A stretch of DNA of 20,500 bases, taken from positions 1 to 20,500 of the IMG/VR virus record IMGVR_UViG_3300033816_000119, one strand, 5' to 3'. Below, piece after piece: positions 14,794 through 20,500 of this stretch (positions are counted from its first letter, which is position 1; every line of letters starts with the position of its first letter). The stretch is from a virus. Under the pieces are notes generated by a model. It did not search any database, had not been told where the DNA came from, and saw only the letters and a list, made by a program, of their open reading frames with translations. Both the position numbers and the translations under genes were made by a program.

Positions 14794-15118
14794 AGTCAGC
14801 TTTAAATTTCATATTTCCTGTTATCTTCACATCCTGCTGCTCTATGTAACCTCTTTTCTTTGCTTTACATTTTAAATAGAACATAGTAGAAAGTGGATTG
14901 CCTTTTTTTATTTGCTGGTGCAAAGCTGATTCTGCAAAGTCCAAAGCTACATTGTCAATCTCTTTTACAGCTTTCTTATAGTTTTTATCTTTCTTTAACC
15001 AATCATAATGAGTATCACGATTTATACCAACTTCCTTACAAGCTGTAGAAACAACGTTTAAATGCTTTTCTAAGGCTATAAGCATCTGTTTTTTTAATAT
15101 GTCGGAATTTGATGCCAT
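14741..15118 (-). CDS. terS: Terminase small subunit-like DNA-binding protein
   Basis: This 125-residue protein probably recognises the packaging site and brings DNA to the large subunit. Residues of about 20-45 form a helix-turn-helix ('VSTACKEVGINRDTHYDWLK'), the pattern of phBC6A51-type small terminase proteins. The middle part ('ALDFAESALHQQIKKGNPLS', then 'FYLKCKAKKRGY') is a helical oligomerisation-like region that this family also shares. The C-terminal tail is polar and probably disordered. The stop lies 53 bases inside the large subunit gene, and this order (small, then large) is canonical. Confidence 0.85.
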   Translation of the reverse strand: MASNSDILKKQMLIALEKHLNVVSTACKEVGINRDTHYDWLKKDKNYKKAVKEIDNVALDFAESALHQQIKKGNPLSTMFYLKCKAKKRGYIEQQDVKITGNMKFKADFGESNTIQPTSESEENS

Positions 15119-15134
15119 TTTCTTTATTTTTTAC

Positions 15135-15341
15135 TTATAAAGTACCAATAAATCTATCTAAATACCATTTAGCTTTCTCGAGGTCTTCTTTAAGTTTAGT
15201 TTTGTCTTTTTTACCTGCTCTACTTATATACTTTACTACATTGCCTAAATGAAAGTTTAAATCCCATGCTTCAATTACTTTTATAGCTTCGTAGGTATTT
15301 TGTTTACCTCCGTAGTAATTAGGATTATTTACTGATTCCAT
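15135..15341 (-). CDS. DUF3310 family phage protein
   Basis: This 68-residue protein matches the DUF3310 pattern: 'NPNYYGG' near the N-terminus, 'EAIKVIEAW', 'FHLGNVVKYISRAGKKD' in the middle, and 'LKEDLEKAKWYLDR' at the end. The family is common in phages and its biochemical role is not established, though it is sometimes linked to nucleotide metabolism. Its last codons (GGT ACT TTA TAA) also form a GGTACTT element 22 bases before the small terminase start. It overlaps the preceding small gene by 17 bases. Confidence 0.85.
   Translation of the reverse strand: MESVNNPNYYGGKQNTYEAIKVIEAWDLNFHLGNVVKYISRAGKKDKTKLKEDLEKAKWYLDRFIGTL
15140..15146 (-). promoter_or_regulatory. GGTACTT element before the small terminase gene
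   Basis: This copy overlaps the final codons of the DUF3310 gene, so it could simply be coding sequence. The minus strand reads GGTACTTTATAAGTAAAAAA towards the start at 15118. Confidence 0.3.
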
Positions 15342-15522
15342 CTTTTATTGTTGCTAGTAAAAATTCAAGTAATTGTCTTCTACATTCTGAACATCCTAAG
15401 TTAAAAGGTTTGTTTCCTGACTTAATTGCAATTTCGTTTAATTCAGTCCAATTAAATGTTGGTGAATAGTTTTTACCCATTGACTCCCAATTTAACAAAG
15501 ATTGCTTTATTTCTTCGTTCAT
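15325..15522 (-). CDS. Small protein with a CSEC motif, unknown function
   Basis: I do not recognise a characterised family. The 65-residue product is helical and charged, with 'LGCSECRRQLLEFLLATI' in the second half. The C-x-x-C pair could bind a metal or be a redox site, but with only two Cys in the protein a metal site would need a partner or dimer. Small proteins with this type of Cys pair before a hydrophobic helix occur, in my recollection, in Bacteroidota phages near the terminase. The ATG overlaps the stop of the membrane protein gene (ATGA) and is directly preceded by GGTACTT. Confidence 0.65.
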   Translation of the reverse strand: MNEEIKQSLLNWESMGKNYSPTFNWTELNEIAIKSGNKPFNLGCSECRRQLLEFLLATIKDGISK

Positions 15523-15740
15523 AAGTACCTATCGTTAATTCGTTCAAAGAGAGAAGCTATTAATGCAAAGGTAAAAGGAATAGTCAATAAATCAAAATAG
15601 TTAGTAAAGTTAATTATTTGATAAATTAAGAAACTCCAATAAGTTAAGCAAAGAGGACATGTAAATGGTTTTCTGTGTAACCAAATAGGTTTAGGAATGA
15701 ACTTTGCTATTATGTATGTAGTTGCAAGTAATTGAATCAT
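15519..15740 (-). CDS. Small membrane protein with a CPLC motif
   Basis: This 73-residue protein is probably an inner-membrane protein. A hydrophobic stretch opens it ('LLATTYIIAKFI'), then 'HRKPFTCPLCLTYWSFLIYQII' holds a C-P-x-C motif leading into a second hydrophobic helix, and a third hydrophobic segment follows at about 52-65 before a charged C-terminus. The K-P-F-x-C-x-x-C-L-x-x-W pattern resembles DUF1360-type membrane proteins, whose role is unknown. It is translationally coupled to genes on both sides by ATGA overlaps. A lysis or membrane-remodelling function cannot be read from the sequence. Confidence 0.65.
   Translation of the reverse strand: MIQLLATTYIIAKFIPKPIWLHRKPFTCPLCLTYWSFLIYQIINFTNYFDLLTIPFTFALIASLFERINDRYL
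15523..15529 (-). promoter_or_regulatory. GGTACTT element abutting the start at 15522
   Basis: The minus strand reads GGTACTTATGAACG, so the element touches the ATG and lies inside the last codons of the upstream gene (AGG TAC TTA TGA). Being coding, its conservation may have another cause. Confidence 0.3.
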
Positions 15741-16948
15741 AAACTTTTAGATATTAAACAAACACTATCTGCATGAGGTAAATGACCAGGATGATTGTCA
15801 TAAGCTATAAAATTTGAGTTCGGATGTAAAAGTTTTATATTTCTTTTATAAGCTATACAACTAATTACTGATTGATCATGTCTGTGATTTGACCATTCGC
15901 CTTGGTAAGCATTTGTGTGAGCGTAACCTAAGTATGTGTCAAATACATTTCTCATATTGTCATCTCTAAAATCAAAAGCCATTGCACATGCCATTACCAT
16001 TGGTTGCTCTTTAGCTTCTGTTCTATTTATTTCAAAATGAGCTAAACAAATATCATGAGTATAATCAGCTATTGAAAAACCAATGTTATCAAATAAAATT
16101 ATTTTATCTTCATTAAGTTTTTGCCAAATTTTATCAATAGGTTTAATTAAATGTATTGGACTATCTAGCCAAAGTATTTGATTATAACCTTGTTGATTTG
16201 CTTTATGAATTGAATAAGGTTTAAAAGCATAAGGATATTCACTATGTGGTTTACATCCTATTTGATCATAACTTGTATAATGAATAAAATCAATATCAGG
16301 TGCAAATTTTTTTATTGATTCTTTCATTATTTCAACTTGAGCATTATATTTTTCAGTATTGCTAAAAGTTACTATTGCTCTTTTGAATGAAGATGATGCA
16401 ACTGTTTTTTTTGAATCATAATTATAAACTTGTAATGCAGCGTATATTTTTTTCTCTTTTTTTAAATCTAAACTCATTGTCCATTTAAAATCTTCGCCAC
16501 AATTTATATTTGTAAACTTTTGTCTTTTTGCTATTTCTGTTTTAAATATGCTTTGTGTTGATGGGTATCTTTTTGTTATACCCTCTTTTAATTGTTCATT
16601 TTCATGATAAATTGACTGATCTATTAAATACTTTTTACCATCTATGTAAGCATTTATTTTATAAGTAATTACATCATAATCTTCATTTAAATGCTTTTTA
16701 ATTAATTTAAAAAAATTATCTTTAATATTATCATCATCATCTACAAAAACTAAATATTTGCCTTTAGCTCTATCAATTAATCTTTGTCTTTTTTCACCAA
16801 CTGAAATTCCATTTGGTAAATCATAACGAGGTGAGTTATCAAATAATATCTCAACATCTTCAAACATTAATAATTTTATCCTATTGTAAAGTTTTTCAAA
16901 ATCTTCTTTACGATCTTCTATTGTTGGAATTAAAATTGATAGTAACAT
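15737..16948 (-). CDS. Two-domain glycosyltransferase
   Basis: The 403-residue protein holds two sugar-transferase-like domains. Residues 1 to about 188 are a GT2 family GT-A domain: 'LLSILIPT' nucleotide-binding strand, 'GEKRQRLIDRAKGKYLVF', metal site 'DDDD' at 70-73, and a candidate base 'GED' at 151-153. Residues of about 190-403 form another GT-A-like domain: 'RAIVTFSNTEKYNAQVEIM', 'YNQILWLDS' at 255-263, and 'HRHDQSVISCIA' towards the end. The latter carries one Asp at the usual D-x-D place (LDS), so its metal site may differ. It would add a sugar to a carrier, virion protein or host glycan; the acceptor is unknown. It overlaps both neighbours by 1 to 4 bases. Confidence 0.8.
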   Translation of the reverse strand: MLLSILIPTIEDRKEDFEKLYNRIKLLMFEDVEILFDNSPRYDLPNGISVGEKRQRLIDRAKGKYLVFVDDDDNIKDNFFKLIKKHLNEDYDVITYKINAYIDGKKYLIDQSIYHENEQLKEGITKRYPSTQSIFKTEIAKRQKFTNINCGEDFKWTMSLDLKKEKKIYAALQVYNYDSKKTVASSSFKRAIVTFSNTEKYNAQVEIMKESIKKFAPDIDFIHYTSYDQIGCKPHSEYPYAFKPYSIHKANQQGYNQILWLDSPIHLIKPIDKIWQKLNEDKIILFDNIGFSIADYTHDICLAHFEINRTEAKEQPMVMACAMAFDFRDDNMRNVFDTYLGYAHTNAYQGEWSNHRHDQSVISCIAYKRNIKLLHPNSNFIAYDNHPGHLPHADSVCLISKSL

Positions 16949-17529
16949 TAATATAATTTGTTTTCTGTTGAATATCTGTAATGGTAAACTGGTTCTTTTA
17001 TTTCTACTTCTGTTTTAATTAATCCTAATTTCTTAAGTTCCATGCAATAAGCGTAATCTTCAAAATTGCTTTTATCTTCAAATTTAATTAGACTTGCAAT
17101 GTCTCTTTTAGTTGGAGTTATGTGGTTAGTAGGTCTCAAATATATTTCATAACCTTTTGACCAGTCAGCAGTATATTCTAAATTTTTACTGATGTACCAT
17201 TCCTTTTTATCTCTTCCATTAGTTGTCATTATTCCATTAATGGCTAGTGCATCAGGTTTTTGTTCTAAGGCTGTAATTATGTTATAAATAGCATTAGGCA
17301 TTATCATATCATCATCATCAATAAACCAAACATATTCTCCTTGCGCGGCATTTAATAAATCGTTTCTTTTTTGTCCTGTTGTTTTAGTTCCTTTTGGTGC
17401 ATCATCTGAAATAACCTCAACTAAGCCAAAAGAATTTGATAACTCTAACTGCTTATTTATTTCAGAATGTAACTCTAAAAATAAGTTAGTACGTTGAGGT
17501 ACAGTAGGAATAAGGATTGATAAAATCAT
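16948..17529 (-). CDS. GT2 family glycosyltransferase
   Basis: This 193-residue protein is a single-domain inverting-type GT-A sugar transferase. The N-terminal strand 'ILSILIPTVPQR' is followed by 'DDAPKGTKTTGQKRNDLLNA', 'GEYVWFIDDDD' with the metal-binding Asp cluster at 71-74, and 'NFEDYAYCMEL' holding the probable catalytic base near residue 165. It lacks the transmembrane C-terminus of processive synthases, so it is probably soluble. It shares the S-I-L-I-P-T and G-x-K-R-x-x-L motifs with the first half of the next gene, which suggests tandem duplication. Donor and acceptor sugars cannot be read. Start overlaps the methyltransferase stop (ATGA). Confidence 0.85.
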   Translation of the reverse strand: MILSILIPTVPQRTNLFLELHSEINKQLELSNSFGLVEVISDDAPKGTKTTGQKRNDLLNAAQGEYVWFIDDDDMIMPNAIYNIITALEQKPDALAINGIMTTNGRDKKEWYISKNLEYTADWSKGYEIYLRPTNHITPTKRDIASLIKFEDKSNFEDYAYCMELKKLGLIKTEVEIKEPVYHYRYSTENKLY

Positions 17530-18140
17530 TTTATAAAATATGCTATTTCGTTAAATTTCTTTATTTTTCTTCCATCAATAAACTTTTTTACTGCTTTTTG
17601 ACATCCTGTTAAATTCCAATCATCTATTATTATAATCCCACCAATAACTACTTTTTCAAATAAATGTTCTAAACAAACATAAGTAGATGAATATAAATCA
17701 CCATCTAATCTTAACATTGCAATTTCTTTTATTTCTTTTGATGTTGTTTGAATTGTATTTTCAAACCATCCTTTTATCAATTTTAAATTATTAGTTGGTA
17801 AATTCCATAATTGAAAGTTTTTTAATACATCTTCTTGTGAATATGATGCAATACTTGTTGTTTCTAATACTCCAATTTTATTTATATCAATTTCACCTAT
17901 TCCTGGTTGTTCTGTATCATTAATTCCTGCAAATGGTATTCCTTCAAAACTATCAAATCCCCAAATAGTTCTTGGTATTTGTTTATCTAACATTGCCTGT
18001 TGCATTGCACCTATTTGACTACCAGCAGCAACTCCACATTCAATAAAATCTCCTTTAATATCTTTTTCTAAAATATCAATTGACATTTTATAGGTAAACA
18101 TTAAAACCTCTTCAGAACTATAAACAGGGTGAACTCTCAT
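17526..18140 (-). CDS. TylF/MycF-type O-methyltransferase
   Basis: This 204-residue protein fits the macrocin O-methyltransferase family, which methylates sugar hydroxyls using S-adenosylmethionine and a metal. The SAM-binding motif 'ECGVAAGS' is at 34-41, 'GFDSFEGIP' at 61-69, 'LIKGWFENT' at 121-129, and 'LRLDGDLYSSTY' at 143-154 provides Asp146. 'IIIDDW' at 170-175 provides Asp173 and Asp174. These acidic residues correspond to the metal site of the family. It lies among glycosyltransferases, so its substrate is probably a sugar or glycan in the same pathway. Start overlaps the FkbM stop by 4 bases. Confidence 0.88.
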   Translation of the reverse strand: MRVHPVYSSEEVLMFTYKMSIDILEKDIKGDFIECGVAAGSQIGAMQQAMLDKQIPRTIWGFDSFEGIPFAGINDTEQPGIGEIDINKIGVLETTSIASYSQEDVLKNFQLWNLPTNNLKLIKGWFENTIQTTSKEIKEIAMLRLDGDLYSSTYVCLEHLFEKVVIGGIIIIDDWNLTGCQKAVKKFIDGRKIKKFNEIAYFIK

Positions 18141-18739
18141 GATATTACTGCTATTATGTTTTCGTTATTAATTAAAATTGGTTGAAAATAGAATGATTCT
18201 AAATATTCCATATAAAATTGAGTATCTATGTTATTATGTTCAACACAAACCATTTGAACATTAAATTCATCTAAGTTTATTTGTTTAAGTATTGACAAGT
18301 CAAATCCTTCAGCATCTATACTAATAAAGTCATATTTCTTTGATTTATCAAAATCTTGCCAACTATAAGTTTGAACTGTTAAATCAAAATAATCAGTTGT
18401 GCCTTCCCATTTTTGTTTATCCTTAATTGATAAAGTAGAAAGCAAACCACTATCTCCTTTACCTAAATGTTCACCACTAACATAAAATGAAGTTAAGCCA
18501 GTAAAATCACTTATAGCGCAATTATGTAATTTAACTTTGTTATTTTCTTTGTAAAGTTCTTCTAATTGTTTAAATGGAATAGGAGCAGGTTCAACTAAAT
18601 CTGCACTCCAACCTAATTCAATTAACTTTCTGCTGTTTGATAAAGTTACACCATCATTTGCTCCAATATCTAATAAATGACCTTTAAAATCTTTAAAGTA
18701 TTCTATTATAATTTGTTCTTCGTTATTTTGACTATACAT
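18137..18739 (-). CDS. FkbM family methyltransferase
   Basis: The 200-residue protein is a class I SAM-dependent methyltransferase of the FkbM group, which often methylates sugars or polyketides. It shows 'LLDIGANDG' (22-30) for SAM binding, 'VEPAP' (49-53) as the acidic end of strand two, 'HNCAISDFTG' (72-81), 'DFISIDAEGFD' (137-147) and 'VCVEHN' near residue 168. The order and spacing match the family well. The length is close to the FkbM domain alone. It overlaps the preceding glycosyltransferase by 8 bases. Together with the TylF-type neighbour it could methylate two positions of one glycan; this is inference. Confidence 0.88.
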   Translation of the reverse strand: MYSQNNEEQIIIEYFKDFKGHLLDIGANDGVTLSNSRKLIELGWSADLVEPAPIPFKQLEELYKENNKVKLHNCAISDFTGLTSFYVSGEHLGKGDSGLLSTLSIKDKQKWEGTTDYFDLTVQTYSWQDFDKSKKYDFISIDAEGFDLSILKQINLDEFNVQMVCVEHNNIDTQFYMEYLESFYFQPILINNENIIAVIS

Positions 18740-19430
18740 TATTGTATTTAGGTTTATTGATAATTAAATGTTTAGGTAAAAAATAATCTTCTGACTTTCT
18801 ATATTTAAACAAATTATAGTCTGTGTTCCACATTTCTTGACTTTCAGTCTTTCTGTATTGTTCATCGTATTCTGATAAACCCCATGCAGGATGCCTGTGA
18901 GTAAATAATACTTTTTGATCTCCCATGTACTCATATTTACCTAGTAGATGTGCTACTTCAGTAGCTTCACAATCACACCATAAAGACTTATAATCAGGAT
19001 GATAAATGTAATTAAAACGATTATAATAATCAAATCCCATTATACTCATTGTCATAATGTTTGCGTGTTGATTGCCATCTGAATAATGAAGAACCTGGTC
19101 AAAGTTTCCTTTAAAGTCTTGTCTAATTATATTGTCAAATCCTTTAATTTCAAATACCATGTCATCTGAAGTATTGATTAAAATGTCCCAACCCTCAAAA
19201 ATATCCATGTCTCTATTTATAGCATCAATTTTATTTTTTGAAGTTCCTCTTGATATGAATACATTGTCATTAGGATAACTAAAACCTAACATACTTTCGT
19301 CATCTTCATCAATGCTAACTAAGATTGTATAATTCATTGAATTACAAAGCATTATGATATTATCAATTGCTTTTTTTGCCTTTTGTGGTCTGCTGCGAGT
19401 TGCTAGTTTAAAAAGTATGTGTTCGTTCAC
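18732..19430 (-). CDS. GT-A-like glycosyltransferase
   Basis: This 232-residue protein resembles GT2-like enzymes. The N-terminus 'ILFKLATRSRPQKAKKAIDN' is like the entry strand of such domains, and 'ILVSIDEDDESM' follows. 'INTSDDMVF' near residue 90 could supply the metal-binding D-D site. Later 'LWCDCEATEVAHLLG' and 'FTHRHPAWG' hold conserved-looking acidic and His residues. No membrane segment is present. The start is a GTG overlapping the upstream stop by 4 bases (GTGA). Its specificity is unknown and the fold call is by pattern only. Confidence 0.7.
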   Translation of the reverse strand: MNEHILFKLATRSRPQKAKKAIDNIIMLCNSMNYTILVSIDEDDESMLGFSYPNDNVFISRGTSKNKIDAINRDMDIFEGWDILINTSDDMVFEIKGFDNIIRQDFKGNFDQVLHYSDGNQHANIMTMSIMGFDYYNRFNYIYHPDYKSLWCDCEATEVAHLLGKYEYMGDQKVLFTHRHPAWGLSEYDEQYRKTESQEMWNTDYNLFKYRKSEDYFLPKHLIINKPKYNNV

Positions 19431-20083
19431 TCTTCAAAGTTATAAAAAATAGTTTCGCTTTGCAATTCCTTTATAAATACTTTTCGATTTTCTTCTATTA
19501 ACTTTCCTTTTTTATATTCAGGAATACTTGATTTGTGTTCAATAATATAATCTAAGGCGCAAATGTATTTATCAGTATTCGATAATTGTTGGTAAGGAGC
19601 ATTGGTTAATCCTGCTTTGTAAATTCTGTTTGAATAACCAGCGTGTTCAAATCCATACTGACCATATTCTGAATTAAAATAACCTACTTTATTTAATACT
19701 TCTTTTGTTAGGTATATAAACACACCTCCACAATCTCGATATATCTCTAAATCGTTTATTTTAGCTTTTAAATTATGACTAGGCTCTAAGTATAGTAAGT
19801 GATTATATCCTGAGTTAATAAAATATTCAGCCCAATTATTTTCAAATGGATAGCAGTCATCGTCAAATAAGAAAATAAAGTCGCAGTCCCTTAAAGTGTA
19901 TAAATTTTGATTCTTTGAGTACGCAACTCCTTTGTAATGTACATCTTCGTGAATGTGCAGATGGTAATTAGAAGGTTTAAACTTCTCAAAGTATTCTAAC
20001 CACCTATCAACGTATTCTTTACGATTTGGTGTTGTTGTTACGCCAATACCGATTGTAAAATCTGTTTTCTTATTTGAGTCCAT
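19427..20083 (-). CDS. GT2-like glycosyltransferase
   Basis: The 218-residue protein has the shape of a single GT-A domain. 'FTIGIGVTTTPNR' (9-21) is the first strand and loop, 'GVAYSKNQNLYTLRDCDFIF' (52-71) the approach helix, and 'LFDDDCYPF' (72-80) holds the D-x-D at 74-76. 'FEHAGYSNRIYKAG' near 155 matches the region where the catalytic acid of such enzymes lies. The ATG at 20083 lies 46 bases inside the preceding gene, a longer overlap than elsewhere in the cassette, yet the first strand follows directly, so this start is reasonable. The donor sugar is unknown. Confidence 0.78.
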   Translation of the reverse strand: MDSNKKTDFTIGIGVTTTPNRKEYVDRWLEYFEKFKPSNYHLHIHEDVHYKGVAYSKNQNLYTLRDCDFIFLFDDDCYPFENNWAEYFINSGYNHLLYLEPSHNLKAKINDLEIYRDCGGVFIYLTKEVLNKVGYFNSEYGQYGFEHAGYSNRIYKAGLTNAPYQQLSNTDKYICALDYIIEHKSSIPEYKKGKLIEENRKVFIKELQSETIFYNFEE

Positions 20084-20500
20084 TTGTTTATGTTATAATG
20101 TTTTTCAATATATTTTTGTAAACTTTCTGCATATTCCTTTCTCATTGATTCATCTTTGCTTAGGTTTCTTATTGCCTTGTACCAGCCATTAATGTCACTA
20201 TTATTTAAAAATATTGCAGTTTCTTTTGGGAATATGTTATAAGGTAGTACATCACTAACGATTGCAGGATTGCCATGTAAACCAGCTTCAAGTAACTTTA
20301 TTTCGCTTTTGCATTCAGTAAATGAGTTAGATTGCAATGGTATTAAGCTAACATCAGTTTCATCATAAGCCTTACCGTAATCATGTACTGGTAAACTGTA
20401 AACTCTTTGATATTTGTCAGTTAAAGTTCCACCACTCATTACCTTTTCATAATAGTTATAATCTGCATTATCATTGTAACCACCTAAAACAAATTGAGCG
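20038..20500 (-). CDS. GT-B (family 1/4-like) glycosyltransferase, N-terminus outside window
   Basis: The frame stays open from the window edge (first whole codon at 20499) to the stop at 20038, so only the last 153 residues are visible. It reads 'AQFVLGGYNDN' at the edge, then 'DVSLIPLQSNSFTECKSEIK' followed by 'LLEAGLHGNPAIVSDVLPYN'. The E-C-K-S-E-I-K-x-x-E-A-G-x-x-G-x-P motif is the donor-binding signature of GT-B enzymes of families 1 and 4. A terminal charged helix follows. An ATG at 20439 falls in the middle of the domain, so it is not the true start. The product begins the cassette as far as can be seen. Confidence 0.8.
   Translation of the reverse strand, partial: AQFVLGGYNDNADYNYYEKVMSGGTLTDKYQRVYSLPVHDYGKAYDETDVSLIPLQSNSFTECKSEIKLLEAGLHGNPAIVSDVLPYNIFPKETAIFLNNSDINGWYKAIRNLSKDESMRKEYAESLQKYIEKHYNINKWTQIRKQILQSVLA

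Noticed and set aside
20038-20439. Complete gene starting with ATG at 20439
   Set aside because: The frame continues open to the window edge with plausible GT-B sequence, so this ATG is internal.
15737-20500. Bacterial surface-polysaccharide locus of a host chromosome
   Set aside because: The genes are coupled by overlaps to small phage genes and the terminase, have the same direction and similar base composition, and no host gene such as a flippase, polymerase or sugar-nucleotide synthase is present in view.
1-20500. Signs of lysogeny or mobile elements: integrase, repressor, attachment site, insertion sequence, tRNA
   Set aside because: None was seen in the window. Whether this is a free phage or a prophage cannot be decided from it.

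Overview
The window reads as one stretch of a tailed-phage (Caudoviricetes) genome or prophage whose host is most likely a member of the Bacteroidota, probably a flavobacterium-like organism. The reasons are the very AT-rich DNA, start codons preceded by A/T-rich sequence rather than Shine-Dalgarno motifs, and several virion proteins of types I associate with Bacteroidota phages (a portal with a Mu-F-like minor-head tail, a DUF6712-like connector, an XkdF-like protease). Every gene I accept lies on the minus strand, so transcription runs from high to low coordinates. Genes are tightly packed: many overlap by ATGA, GTGA or TAATG, and the longest spaces between genes are about 70 bases.

In transcription order the window opens with a seven-gene glycan cassette (20500 to 15737): a GT-B glycosyltransferase cut by the window edge, two GT-A glycosyltransferases, an FkbM-type methyltransferase, a TylF/MycF-type O-methyltransferase, a GT2 glycosyltransferase, and a two-domain glycosyltransferase. 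Three small genes follow (15740 to 15135): a membrane protein with a CPLC motif, a small protein with a Cys pair, and a DUF3310 protein. Next is the packaging module (15118 to 13588) with the small and large terminase subunits.

The tail module (13568 to 6356) starts with a tail assembly chaperone that carries a convincing -1 frameshift site (T TTT TTT). It continues with an HK97-gp10-like protein, two large tail or host-contact proteins and the tape measure protein. The head module (6354 to 1) follows: XkdF-like prohead protease, probable scaffold, major capsid protein, a second probably abundant structural protein, a small virion protein, the portal/minor-head fusion, a connector, and a completion-like protein that runs off the left edge.

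Together these genes would build, fill and join a long-tailed virion. Coupling of the glycan cassette to the terminase and structural genes suggests that it acts late, either decorating the virion or changing a host surface glycan. The sequence does not decide between these. The most noteworthy points are the coupled phage glycan cassette with two methyltransferases, the frameshift site, the unusual order of the tail and head modules, a recurring GGTACTT element before start codons, hairpins after two capsid-region genes, and an in-frame 33-bp duplication inside the portal gene. No integrase, tRNA, lysis gene, replication gene or CRISPR array was seen.
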